This document shows positions 1 to 8,200 of a stretch of 64,000 nucleotides of DNA, one piece after another. Made by a program: the position numbers and the translations under genes. The DNA is taken from positions 180,117 through 244,116 of the forward strand of contig VYDH01000033.1 in the NCBI GenBank assembly GCA_009843525.1. The letters run 5' to 3'. The first letter of the stretch is position 1; each line of letters begins with the position of its first letter. Source of the stretch: Acidimicrobiales bacterium (GTDB taxonomy: Bacteria > Actinomycetota > Acidimicrobiia > Acidimicrobiales > Poriferisodalaceae). The notes under the pieces were generated by a model that saw only the letters and a list, made by a program, of their open reading frames with translations, was not told where the DNA came from and did not search any database.

Positions 1-546
1 TCTTGTCGGGCATGGCTCAAGGTCTTCCTTGAAAGCCTGCCGTGCGATGAGGACTTCCCGAAGGGTGTCTTCATGAAAATAGCTCCGGATCGGACCGTTT
101 AGTCCGAAATCCACGTCGACCTCCCGAGTCAGCTCCGACAGTTCGGGGCCCTCGAGGATGCGCCCTTTCAAGTCCGCCACGAGATCCGCTACTGCCGATG
201 GATCAAACGGCTCAAGCTTCGCCCTGGTTACGGATGCGGCGAGTGGACTGAGGTCACTGCCGACACCGACTCGACCCTGACGCCGCGCTTCGAGAGGAAT
301 GGTGCCGACCCCGGCCATCGGGTCAAGCACGCGGTCTCCCGGCTCTGTGAACCACTCGATGAGGAACTTCGCGATCGAAGGCTTCAGCTTGCCCTGGTAG
401 GAACAGAGCGAGTGGAGGATTCCGCCCCAGTTCCGTCGGCAGAATGGTTCGCTCTTGTAGGGGGCGAGGCCGCAAAAGCGACTCGCCCTTTCGGCGAGGT
501 CTCCATGCGGCACGGCGATGGCGTCGAGAAGCGACAACTGGCTCAT
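1..546 (-). CDS. DNA methyltransferase, N-terminal 182 residues (3' end outside the window)
   Basis: This gene starts at an ATG ending at 546 and runs off the left edge of the window. The visible protein has a motif X-like stretch (SYQGKLKPSIAKFLIEW, about residues 52-68) followed by an AdoMet-binding motif I, DPMAGVGT. That order is typical of N4-cytosine or N6-adenine DNA methyltransferases of the PF01555/PF01170 type. The start codon shares one base with the stop of the upstream methyltransferase (TAATG), so the two are probably translationally coupled. Base composition is lower in GC than the core genes further right, which suggests acquisition. The catalytic (S/D)PPY motif is not visible and should lie left of the window. 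It could be half of a restriction-modification system or a solitary methylase. Confidence 0.75.
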   Translation of the reverse strand, partial: MSQLSLLDAIAVPHGDLAERASRFCGLAPYKSEPFCRRNWGGILHSLCSYQGKLKPSIAKFLIEWFTEPGDRVLDPMAGVGTIPLEARRQGRVGVGSDLSPLAASVTRAKLEPFDPSAVADLVADLKGRILEGPELSELTREVDVDFGLNGPIRSYFHEDTLREVLIARQAFKEDLEPCPTR

Positions 547-1787
547 TACACGGCCTTCATTCGGATAAGCACCTGTGTCAGTTCTGTACCGTCGTAGGAC
601 CGCCTCGTGCGAAGCGGTTCGATGCTCTCGACAAGCCAGCCTTCTAGCGCTGCGGTCGCAGCCAGCAGTTCATGAGTTGGCACGTTGACGCCGCAGAACC
701 GACTGTCTCCGATGTCGAGCAGCCAAGTCGCTCCGGGCCGCGAGCTACGTCTGACAGCCGCCGCCACTCGACGCATGTCTGAGAAGTACATGCGAACCAT
801 CGCCGGAATGCGCTGGTCGTACGCCACCTCGTCGAGCCGGCATGCGATCTCCTCGACCTCCGGCATCGTCGTCGGGTCCTCGCGCTTCTTCGAAATGTTG
901 TTTATGCCAGCAGCAATGGTCGCGAGACGAAGGTCTGCTAAGTCGCTTTCATCAGGGATGAAGCCGAGCGCAAGCAGTTCGAGCTTGGTGTTCCGGCAGT
1001 AGTTGGTGCCGTTGAGGTAGGGCGGCGAGGTAATAATCAGGTCGGCGCTTGGATCGAGTTCAGGAAGCGACCGCGCATCGGAACCTACCTGTACCGCTTG
1101 CCCGGCGATGGTGTGACCTGCAGTCTCGATGTCGTGGGCGAAGACTCTCAACTGATCAGATATCAGTGGCAGCAATGGTGCCGGATCGGGATCTCCGGAG
1201 CGCCGTTTGCGAAGATCCGTTCGCCGAATCATGTTGCTCGCTGGGATCAGTGAAGTGGCGACTGCGAGTTTGGCTAGGTCGCGGATCTCAGGTCGGCAGC
1301 CTTCGCATAGCTGAAGCGCCCCAAGCGCATCAGCGGCGACGCCGTCGGGAAAGAAGCAACGTCGCCGGTCAGCTTCAATCAATGGATGCTCCGAGTCCAC
1401 AAGTGGTACCGGCCCGTGTGTGAGAGCCGCAGCGAGGGATGCGAGATCTGCCACAGCATCCGAGTTTGCAGCGGCCCTGGCCTTGTTGATCTTCACGTCG
1501 GCGACCCAGGCAAGGTAGGGGTTGACCTCCGAGAAGAAGCAGTCGTGGCCATGTTCGGCTGCTGCCAGCGCCGTGGTCCCAGAGCCGCCAAATGGGTCCA
1601 GGATTACCTGAGCATCGGGGAACTCACTTAGGGCGGAAGCGACAAGATCTGCGCTGTATCCCTCGACGAACGAGTACCAACGGTGAATCGGCCTATGCCG
1701 ATTGTCATCAAATACTCCGAGCCGTCTCGCTGTGGCCGCATGGCCTGCGGCGATGGGAACGTCGAAAAGAACTTGCGTGGTGTTCAC
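546..1787 (-). CDS. DNA methyltransferase (N4/N6 amino-methyltransferase type)
   Basis: A 413-residue predicted site-specific DNA methyltransferase. Motif I is DPFGGSGTT (about residues 63-71) and the catalytic motif IV is TSPPYLNGTNY (about 253-263), a form common in N4-cytosine enzymes and some N6-adenine enzymes. The long stretch between the two motifs probably contains the target-recognition region. The start is a GTG with GGAG about 7 bases upstream. Its stop overlaps the start of a second methyltransferase, so the pair is one operon. Two adjacent methylases usually indicate a system that recognises an asymmetric site, each enzyme modifying one strand; that is inference because no endonuclease is visible. 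GC content is below that of the neighbouring core genes. Confidence 0.8.
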   Translation of the reverse strand: MNTTQVLFDVPIAAGHAATARRLGVFDDNRHRPIHRWYSFVEGYSADLVASALSEFPDAQVILDPFGGSGTTALAAAEHGHDCFFSEVNPYLAWVADVKINKARAAANSDAVADLASLAAALTHGPVPLVDSEHPLIEADRRRCFFPDGVAADALGALQLCEGCRPEIRDLAKLAVATSLIPASNMIRRTDLRKRRSGDPDPAPLLPLISDQLRVFAHDIETAGHTIAGQAVQVGSDARSLPELDPSADLIITSPPYLNGTNYCRNTKLELLALGFIPDESDLADLRLATIAAGINNISKKREDPTTMPEVEEIACRLDEVAYDQRIPAMVRMYFSDMRRVAAAVRRSSRPGATWLLDIGDSRFCGVNVPTHELLAATAALEGWLVESIEPLRTRRSYDGTELTQVLIRMKAV

Positions 1788-1999
1788 GGGCTACTCCGGC
1801 CGCTTGGTGCTTGCTGCTGAGCGAGGAGCTCTTCGCAGCTGTCTTGTTGAGGGTCGGCCGGAGAACAAACAGACGCTGGCCGTCCGAGAGCGCCTGCTTT
1901 CGACCCTACTGAAGGGGTACGACAACTAGCGGTAAAGCGGAAAGCCATCACCACCTGAGGTCTAGCCGACGAGGCCGTCCGAGACGGTGTTGGGGGTGA

Positions 2000-2027
2000 C
2001 CGGCAGCTTCGCCGCAGCCGCTGCCGG
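2000..2027. terminator. GC-rich inverted repeat, possible terminator
   Basis: The arms CCGGCAGC (2000-2007) and GCTGCCGG (2020-2027) are perfect complements around a 12-base loop. The repeat lies about 140 bases beyond the serS stop, in the direction of serS transcription and past the palindromic repeat. There is no T-tract on either side, so it is not a classical Rho-independent terminator. U-less hairpins of this kind have been proposed as terminators in actinobacteria. Confidence 0.35.
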
Positions 2028-2064
2028 CCTCGCTCTCGCCTGACTTAGTGACACAGCCGCGAGA

Positions 2065-2144
2065 GCTGCGGAGGCGGCAGGGAACTCTACGACGTTGCGA
2101 CCAGCTGGATCGCTGGTCGCAGAGGGTCCTGCCGCCACCGCAGC
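2065..2144. repeat. dispersed palindromic repeat, copy 1
   Basis: An 80-bp element. The outer arms GCTGCGGaGGCGGCAGG (2065-2081) and CCTGCCGCCaCCGCAGC (2128-2144) pair except for one central A/A. The interior contains a second pair, CTCTACGAC/GTCGCAGAG, with one mismatch, and an alternative perfect 9-bp pair GCGACCAGC/GCTGGTCGC around TGGATC. The element begins about 25 bases after the serS stop on the minus strand. Related copies are at 26243, 46831, 47777 and 63836. It resembles REP or MITE-like elements, and I do not recognise a named family. Confidence 0.85.
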
Positions 2145-2168
2145 GGGCGCATCTACCCGCTGGGCTCG

Positions 2169-3422
2169 CTAGGCAGGGGCGGGGATCTCGGTGAAGTTGA
2201 GCCAGGGGTGGAGCACTTCTGGTACGGCGATGGAGCCGTCGGGGCGCTGGTGGTTCTCCATGATGAACACGAGCGTGCGGCCGACGGCGCATGCCGTGCC
2301 GTTCAGGGTGTGGACCAGCCCGTGGCCGTCGTCGTCGAACCAGCGGGTGCCCAGGCGCCGGGCCGAGTAATCGGTGTAGTTCGAGCATGAGGTGACCTCG
2401 CGGTACGCCCGCTCCGACGGCAGCCACACCTCAAGGTCGTACTTCTTGGCCGCCGCAGCACCCAGGTCGCCGGCCGCCACGTTGATGACCCGGTAGGGCA
2501 GGTCGAGCGAGCCGACGATTTCCTCCTGTATGGCGCGCAGCGCCTCCAGCTCGTCCCAACTCGTGTCCGAGTCGCAGAACGAGAACATCTCGACCTTGTC
2601 GAACTGGTGCACACGGAAGATGCCGCGGGTGTCCTTGCCGTACGTGCCGGCCTCGCGCCGGAAACACGATGAGAACCCGGCATAGCGCGACGGCAGCCCG
2701 GCCCGGTCCAGCCGCTCGCCCCGGTGCAGGCCCGCCAGCGCTACCTCGGATGTCCCGATCAGGAACAGGTCGTCGCCGTCGATCTCGTACACCTGGTGGC
2801 GGTCGGCGGGGAAGAACCCGGCCTCGGTCATCATCTCCTCGCGCACGAGCACTGGCGGCACGACAGGCAGGAAGCCGTCGCGCTCCAGCAGGTCCATCGT
2901 CCACTGCACGAGGGCGAATTCCAGCCGCACCGCCGCGCCCTTGAGGTAGGCGAACCGCGAGCCGCTGTTGCGGGCACCGCTCTCGGAGTCGACTAGGCCG
3001 GCCAGCGCTCCGATCTCGGCATGGTCGTGAGCAGGCGGATCGCCTCGCTCCCCCACCTCACGCACGGTTTCGAAGTGCTCCTCGCCGCCAGACGGCACCT
3101 CGGCCGCGGCCGGGTTGGGAACCTGCAGTGCCAGCTCGGTTCGCCGCTCGGCAGCTTCCCGCTCGGAGACCTCAAGGCGTTCCACCTCTTCCTTGAGACG
3201 CGCCGCCTCGGCGATCTTCGCCGGGCGTTCGTCGGGGGCCGCCCGCCCGATCTCGCGCGATGCGGCGTTCTGCGCCGCCCGCGCCTGCTCAGCCTGGTGG
3301 GTGACTGCCCGCCACGCCTCGTCGGCCGCGAGCACCTCGTCGATGAACTCCGGCGAAGCGCCCTTGCGGGCTGCGCCATCTCGATATGCGGCGTCATCCC
3401 GAAGCCGGCGGAGGTCGATCAC
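2169..3422 (-). CDS. serS: seryl-tRNA synthetase
   Basis: Cytoplasmic class II aminoacyl-tRNA synthetase that charges tRNA-Ser (and tRNA-Sec) with serine. Its 417 residues match the family length of about 420. The N-terminal 110 residues are a charged coiled-coil arm that contacts the tRNA. Class II motif 2 is FRREAGTYGKDTRGIFRVHQ and motif 3 lies near the C-terminus (GRTLVFIMENHQ), with HPWL at the end. The GTG start is chosen because MIDLRRLR matches the usual SerRS N-terminus (family consensus MLD-x3-(I/L)R). The gene stands alone and overlaps the longest possible reading of the divergent permease only if the latter's implausible early start is used. A palindromic repeat copy lies just after its stop. 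Charging of tRNA-Sec by this enzyme would supply the nearby selenoprotein. Confidence 0.97.
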   Translation of the reverse strand: MIDLRRLRDDAAYRDGAARKGASPEFIDEVLAADEAWRAVTHQAEQARAAQNAASREIGRAAPDERPAKIAEAARLKEEVERLEVSEREAAERRTELALQVPNPAAAEVPSGGEEHFETVREVGERGDPPAHDHAEIGALAGLVDSESGARNSGSRFAYLKGAAVRLEFALVQWTMDLLERDGFLPVVPPVLVREEMMTEAGFFPADRHQVYEIDGDDLFLIGTSEVALAGLHRGERLDRAGLPSRYAGFSSCFRREAGTYGKDTRGIFRVHQFDKVEMFSFCDSDTSWDELEALRAIQEEIVGSLDLPYRVINVAAGDLGAAAAKKYDLEVWLPSERAYREVTSCSNYTDYSARRLGTRWFDDDGHGLVHTLNGTACAVGRTLVFIMENHQRPDGSIAVPEVLHPWLNFTEIPAPA

Positions 3423-3505
3423 GCCGGGTGAAGCTACCGGCGTCTGGGGCCCGCGCCGGGTTGCCGGTGCTTGCGCACTTGCTCGGCGCCCGCAAGCATC
3501 GCCAG

Positions 3506-5260
3506 ATGCCAGATCACGCGCCGGCCCCAGACCGGCACCTCCGCTTCGAAGCTTCTGACACGCCCCCGCTGCCGCTCACGGCCGGGCTGGGCCTGCAGTT
3601 CGCCATCCTGGCCATCGCCGGCATCGTGCTGACGCCTGCCATCGTTGTCCGAGCCGCCGATGGCACAGACGAGTACCTGGCGTGGGCCGTGTTTGCCGCC
3701 GCGGCGATCAGCGGCGTCAGCACGATCCTGCAGGCGGTCCGCTTCGGACGCATCGGCGCCGGTTACGTGCTGCTGATGGGCACCTCCGGCGCCTTCATCG
3801 CGGTCTGCGTCACAGCGCTCACCGACGGCGGGCCGGGGCTCTTGGCCACCTTGGTCGTGGCCTCGTCGCTGTTCCAGTTCCTGCTGGCTGCGAAGCTCTC
3901 ACTGTTCCGGCGCCTGTTCACGCCGACCGTTGCCGGCACCGTGGTCATGCTCATCGCGGTCTCGGTGATGCCGCTCATCTTCGACATGGTGGCTGCCTCT
4001 CCCGAAGACGCTGCCGCGGCGAGTGCGCCCGTGAGCGCCCTCGTGGCTGTCGGCGTCATTGTCGTGATCGCGCTCAAGGCCCGCGGGAGTCTCCGCCTGT
4101 GGGCGCCGGTGATCGGCATCGTGGTCGGATCAGTCATCGCGGCGTTCTTCGGGCTGTACGACTTCGACCGGATCGCCGAGGCGGGCTGGATCGGACTGCC
4201 CGACGGCGGCTGGCCCGGTTTCGACTTCACGTTCGGATCCGAGTTCTGGATCCTCTTGCCTGGTTTCATATTCGCCACCCTCATCGGCGCGATCGAGACC
4301 ATCGGCGACTCGGTGGCCATCCAGCGAGTGTCCTGGCGGCGGCCCCGCGCCGTCGACTACCGGGCAGTGCAGGGCGCTGTCGCCGCCGACGGCACCGGCA
4401 ACCTGCTGTCGGGACTGGCCGGCACGGTGCCCAACACCACCTATTCCATGAGCATCTCCGTCACCGAGCTGACCGGCGTGGCGGCGCGCCGGGTCGGCGT
4501 GGCCATCGGCGCCGCGTTCGTCGTGATGGCATTCGTGCCGAAGGCGCTGGCCGTGGTGATGGCGGTGCCCGACGCCGTCGTCGCGGCATACGCAACGATC
4601 CTGCTGGCAATGCTGTTCGTCACCGGCATGCAGATCGTCGTCGCCGACGCCACCGACTACCGCAAGGGGCTGATCGCGGGTTTCTCGTTCTGGATCGGCG
4701 TGGGCTTCCAGAACGGCGTGATCTTCCCGGCGTATCTCGACGGCTTCGCGGGCGGATTCCTCAACAACGGCATGACGGCCGGCGGGCTGGCGGCGATTGT
4801 GCTGACGCTGTTCACCGAGGTCAGCCAGGCGCGCCCCAAGCGGCTCCGATGCGATCTGGCGACGTCGTCATTGCCGCAGATCCGGGTGTTCTTGGGCCGG
4901 TTCGCCGATCGCAATGGCTGGAGCCGGGCGATGTCGGACCGCCTCGACACAGTGGCCGAAGAGTCGCTGCTGACACTGACCGGCGCCGGGAGACCCGAGA
5001 GCGCCAGCGAGACTCGAGCCCTGCGGTTGACAGCGAGCAAGCAGGACGGCGGTGCCGTTCTTGAGTTCGTGGCCGCGGCGAGCGAGGAGAACATCGAGGA
5101 CCGGCTCGCTGTGCTGGACTCGCAGAGCGTCGAGCGGCCAGTCGAACGGGATCTCTCGCTTCGCATGCTGCAGCATCACGCCGCGTCGGTGCATCATCAG
5201 CAGTATCACGAGGTGGATATCGTGACCGTTCACGTTGACGTGCCCGATCCAAGAGGCTGA
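3506..5260 (+). CDS. NCS2-family nucleobase (xanthine/uracil) permease with extra C-terminal domain
   Basis: A 584-residue membrane transporter of the NCS2 (UraA/XanQ) family, expected to import a purine or pyrimidine with a cation. About twelve to fourteen hydrophobic segments occupy residues 22-455. They include the conserved stretch ETIGDSVAIQRVSW and the NTTYSMSISVTELTGVAARR region that carries family substrate-binding residues. The ATG at 3506 is chosen because upstream codons overlap serS and encode no membrane segment. The unusual part is residues 460-584, a soluble tail that reads like a degenerate histidine-kinase/anti-sigma ATPase fold (DRLDTVAEESLLTL, then ERDLSLRMLQHHA), but with no G-x-G box. 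The substrate cannot be assigned from the sequence. Confidence 0.85.
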   Translation: MPDHAPAPDRHLRFEASDTPPLPLTAGLGLQFAILAIAGIVLTPAIVVRAADGTDEYLAWAVFAAAAISGVSTILQAVRFGRIGAGYVLLMGTSGAFIAVCVTALTDGGPGLLATLVVASSLFQFLLAAKLSLFRRLFTPTVAGTVVMLIAVSVMPLIFDMVAASPEDAAAASAPVSALVAVGVIVVIALKARGSLRLWAPVIGIVVGSVIAAFFGLYDFDRIAEAGWIGLPDGGWPGFDFTFGSEFWILLPGFIFATLIGAIETIGDSVAIQRVSWRRPRAVDYRAVQGAVAADGTGNLLSGLAGTVPNTTYSMSISVTELTGVAARRVGVAIGAAFVVMAFVPKALAVVMAVPDAVVAAYATILLAMLFVTGMQIVVADATDYRKGLIAGFSFWIGVGFQNGVIFPAYLDGFAGGFLNNGMTAGGLAAIVLTLFTEVSQARPKRLRCDLATSSLPQIRVFLGRFADRNGWSRAMSDRLDTVAEESLLTLTGAGRPESASETRALRLTASKQDGGAVLEFVAAASEENIEDRLAVLDSQSVERPVERDLSLRMLQHHAASVHHQQYHEVDIVTVHVDVPDPRG

Positions 5261-5298
5261 GCCCCGGGCCCGCGCAGGCACCGCAGGGGGACGCTCCC

Positions 5299-7083
5299 AT
5301 GAACGAACCGTCCTACGACGTCGTCTGGCCCGGAGCGCCGTCAGGCATCGAGCAACGGGAGCTGGCACCGAGGCTCGATACGTTGGCCGGCAAGCGGATC
5401 GGGTTCCTGTGGGACTACCTGTTCCGCGGCGATGAGCTGTTCCCGATTCTCGAGCGCGAGCTCGCTGCCCGCTACGAGGGCGTGACGTTCGTGGGCTACG
5501 AGACATTCGGCAACACCCACGGCGGCGACGAGGCCGCGGTCATCGACCGCCTGCCTGACTCGCTGCGTTCGCGAGCTGTTGACGCCGTGGTGTCGGGCAT
5601 GGGCTGCTGAGGCAGCTGCACGCCCGCCGTGGCGCGGGCAGCAGTCGCATCCGAAGCCGCAGGGGTGCCGTCGGTCTCGATCGTGTGCGAGAGCTTCGAC
5701 GGCCAGGCCGCCGCGACCGCAAAGGGGCACGGATTCGAGCAGCTCCCGCTGGCGATCACCGTGGGCCACGTGGATGCCCAGTCCGCTTCGGATATGGAGA
5801 GCAACTTCGTCAATCACACCGTGGACGCCATCGTCGCCGGGCTGACCGGAGCATCTGCCGCACGCAACGGGACGAACGGCCGCGTCGCCCGCAGCGATCC
5901 GGCCGAGGGCAACGAGCGCTCGCTCGGCCCCTCCACGCTCGACTCAGCATCGCTCAACCCAGCCCCGTACGACACCGTGGCCAGTGGTTCGATCGACGAG
6001 ATCAACGACGCCTTCGCCGAACGGGGATGGTCCGACGGCCTGCCGATCGTGCCGCCGACGGTGGATCGTGTTGAGCGCTTCCTGGCCGGCACGGGCTTGG
6101 ACCCCCTGCAATCACTGGGCATTGCCCGAACTACCGGCCGCGACATGACCGTGTGGTCGGTGGCAACCAACGCCGTCATGGCCGGCTGCGAGCCGCGACA
6201 CCTGGGTGTGCTGCTGGCCGCAGCACGCATCCTGGCCGACCCGCACTATGGCGCAGAGCACTCGGGCAACACCACCGGCGCCGACGCGCTGATGATCCTC
6301 GACGGTCCGAATGCGACGGCCCTGGGCTTCAACTCCGGCGTCGGGGCACTGCGCGACGGTGTGCGCGCCAACACCAGCGTCGGCCGCTGGTTGCGGCTCT
6401 ACCAGCGCAACGTGTTCGGTTTCACTGCGGCCGAGCACGACAAGTCCACCTTCGGGAACTCGTTCCGCGTGGTGCTGTGCGAAGACGCCACCGCCCTCGC
6501 CGACATCGGCTGGGACCCCGTCAGCGCCGAGTTCGGTTTCGGCGCTGACGATGACGTGCTGACCATGGCCCGCTTCAACAGTGGTGCCATCGTCGGCAGC
6601 GCGTTCGGTTCCACTCCCGACGAGATCGTGCCGTATCTTGCCGACGGCTTGGCGCGGATCACCGGCTGGGACCTGGGGCACTTGTACGGGCTCGGGCGCA
6701 TGCACTACCGGCCGCTGCTGGTGCTGTCGCCGATCCTGGCGCGCACCTGCGCAACTTCGGGCTGGACCAAGGCGAACCTGGCCGAGGCGCTCTTCGAGCA
6801 CGCTCGCATCCCGGCGTGGCGCTTCGAGAAGCTCATCGGCGAGTGGACCAACCTGGCGGCAGGCCGTCCCCAGCTCACCGACGTCGTCGCCGCCGGCGAT
6901 CTGCCGTCGCAGTTCGCCGAATCAGACGATCCCGACCGCCTGGTGCCAATCGTCTCGGAGCCGGCAAAGTTCGTGATCGCGGTCGCAGGCGACGCGAACC
7001 GCACCAACGCCTACGTATTCAGCCACGACGGCCCCCACGGCGACTACACCGCCGCCGCGGTCGAGCAGCTCAGCCTCGACTGA
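5299..7083 (+). CDS. UGSC-family selenoprotein with C-terminal uncharacterised domain
   Basis: One continuous 594-codon frame with a single internal TGA at 5608-5610, read as selenocysteine. The motif around it is GMGC-U-GSCTPAV, the hallmark of the UGSC (seleno)protein family, in which U or C precedes GSC. Residues 1-190 form the UGSC domain, with Sec104 and Cys107 as a probable redox pair. From about residue 230 a second, uncharacterised domain begins (WSDGLPIVPPT). From memory, this region is a separate neighbouring protein in other genomes, so this would be a fusion. A GGGGGA motif lies about 10 bases before the ATG. A stem-loop sits at the right distance after the TGA. The function is unknown; selA, selB and selD are not in the window. 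Confidence 0.85.
5616..5644 (+). promoter_or_regulatory. SECIS-like hairpin downstream of the Sec codon
   Basis: Directly after the in-frame TGA (5608-5610), a stem forms from CTGC (5616-5619) plus GCCCGC (5622-5627), pairing with GCGGGC (5634-5639) plus GCAG (5641-5644). A small internal loop separates the two stem parts. The apical loop CGTGGC lies 18-23 bases after the TGA and contains the GU expected to contact SelB. Position and shape fit a bacterial SECIS element inside the coding region. Folding was done by eye only. Confidence 0.65.
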
Positions 7084-7121
7084 CGGCCGGCTCAGCTGCG
7101 CGACGCCATGCCCAGCGAAGC

Positions 7122-7505
7122 TCAGCAGTCGAGGTTGGGACTGAGGTCGCAGCCGGCGGGGTCGGTCCAGAACAGCATCGAGGTGCCCATCGCCGCGTAG
7201 ACCGCGATAGCGAGCACCAGCCCTCCTACGAACATCCACGTGAACAGCTTGTTGTCGAAGCGCAGGTGCATGAAGTAGGCCACGACGATCTCGAACTTGA
7301 CGACCATCAGTATCAGCAGCAACGGCACTTCCAGCGGGCCGACCCTGTCATCGAAGAAGTAGATCAGCACTTCGGCCGCCGTGAGCACGGCGAGCAGCAG
7401 GGCGACCTTGATGTAGCCGAAGTCGCTCAGGCCGTGGTCATGATCGTCGTGAGCCTCGTCGGAGGGGTGGATCTCTTCGGATGCGGCTTCGGTGGCGGTG
7501 CTCAT
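7122..7505 (-). CDS. cytochrome c oxidase subunit IV (COX4_pro type)
   Basis: A 127-residue small subunit of the aa3/caa3 heme-copper oxidase. A histidine- and acid-rich N-terminus (HDDHDHG) is followed by three membrane helices, about residues 32-52, 58-78 and 88-108. The conserved KFEIVVAYFMHLRFD between helices 2 and 3 is typical of prokaryotic subunit IV (CyoD/CtaF-like). It is the last gene of the oxidase operon, 11 bases after ctaE. It probably stabilises the core and is not catalytic. The operon's other small membrane protein (11499-12287) carries a different subunit-IV-like module, so both small-subunit types seem to coexist. Confidence 0.88.
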   Translation of the reverse strand: MSTATEAASEEIHPSDEAHDDHDHGLSDFGYIKVALLLAVLTAAEVLIYFFDDRVGPLEVPLLLILMVVKFEIVVAYFMHLRFDNKLFTWMFVGGLVLAIAVYAAMGTSMLFWTDPAGCDLSPNLDC

Positions 7506-7516
7506 CGCTGCACTTC

Positions 7517-8200
7517 CTACGGGATCAGGTACACGACCGCGAAGATCACGATCCAGACGATGTCGACGAAGTGCCAGTACAGGCCGATGATCTCGACGGT
7601 CTCTGCTCGCTCAGGACCGATGATCCCTCGATTGATCATCGCCCACAGCGTGACCAGCATGATGATGCCCAGCGACACGTGGACGCCGTGGAAGCCGGTC
7701 AGCGTGTAGAAGGCCGACGACGAGATGCTGACGGTGAAGCCGAGGCCTTCCCGGTAGAAGCTCGTGAACTCGTATACCTGACCGGCGATGAACACGGCAC
7801 CCTGTGCTGCAGTGGTCAGCAGCCACAGCTTGCAGCGCTCCATCTCGCCCCTGGCGATCGCCGACACCGCGAGCACCATGGTGAGCGAGCTCATCAACAG
7901 CACGAACGAACTCACCGAGGTGAACGGGATGTCGAACAGATCGGCCGCTTTCAGCGACCCTTCGCCCGACAGCGGTTGACGGTTGCGCAGCAACAGGTAT
8001 GTCGAGATCAACGCCCCGAAGAGCAGGCAATCCGAACCCAGGAAGGTCCACATCGTCAGCTTCTCGTTGGACAGGCTCGTGGTGGGCGGGATGATCTCGT
8101 AGTCGTCCCACTCCGTGCGCGGGTAGGCGATCTGCGGTTCGTCGCCTTCGGCCGGTTCGACGGCGGCCGCTGTGCTGCCGGTCGTGGGGGTGTCAGTCAC
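7517..8200 (-). CDS. ctaE: cytochrome c oxidase subunit III
   Basis: A 227-residue integral membrane subunit of the caa3-type oxidase, with five to six hydrophobic helices in the usual COX3 arrangement. Diagnostic stretches are WTFLGSDCLLFGALISTYL near the start, the lipid-contact region FYTLTGFHGVHVSLGI, and the C-terminal YWHFVDIVWIVIF. The GTG start overlaps the end of ctaD by 8 bases, so translation is probably coupled. The subunit carries no redox centre and stabilises subunit I. A divergent relative that lacks the conserved histidines occurs upstream in the same operon (12295-12915). Confidence 0.95.
   Translation of the reverse strand: MTDTPTTGSTAAAVEPAEGDEPQIAYPRTEWDDYEIIPPTTSLSNEKLTMWTFLGSDCLLFGALISTYLLLRNRQPLSGEGSLKAADLFDIPFTSVSSFVLLMSSLTMVLAVSAIARGEMERCKLWLLTTAAQGAVFIAGQVYEFTSFYREGLGFTVSISSSAFYTLTGFHGVHVSLGIIMLVTLWAMINRGIIGPERAETVEIIGLYWHFVDIVWIVIFAVVYLIP

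Larger units (their letters stand above)
1788..2168. other. intergenic region between methyltransferase operon and serS
   Basis: About 380 bases with no convincing gene. It holds a perfect 8-bp inverted repeat at 2000-2007/2020-2027 and one copy of the dispersed palindromic repeat at 2065-2144. Short open frames here read against the methyltransferase or serS and look like shadows. The leftward methyltransferase promoter should lie in this stretch, but no clear -35/-10 pair was found. Confidence 0.6.

Noticed and set aside
1702..1929. Plus-strand frame of 75 codons running past the methyltransferase start
   Set aside because: Most of it is antisense to the methyltransferase, no domain is seen in its non-overlapping end, and it has no ribosome-binding site.
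1948..2427. Minus-strand frame of 159 codons overlapping the serS 3' end
   Set aside because: Arg/Pro/His-rich out-of-frame reading of serS that runs through the palindromic repeat; no coding character.
5608..5610. In-frame TGA taken as a frameshift or nonsense mutation splitting a gene in two
   Set aside because: The same frame continues open for 490 codons with family-conserved GSCT directly after it and a SECIS-like hairpin; the UGSC family normally has Sec here.
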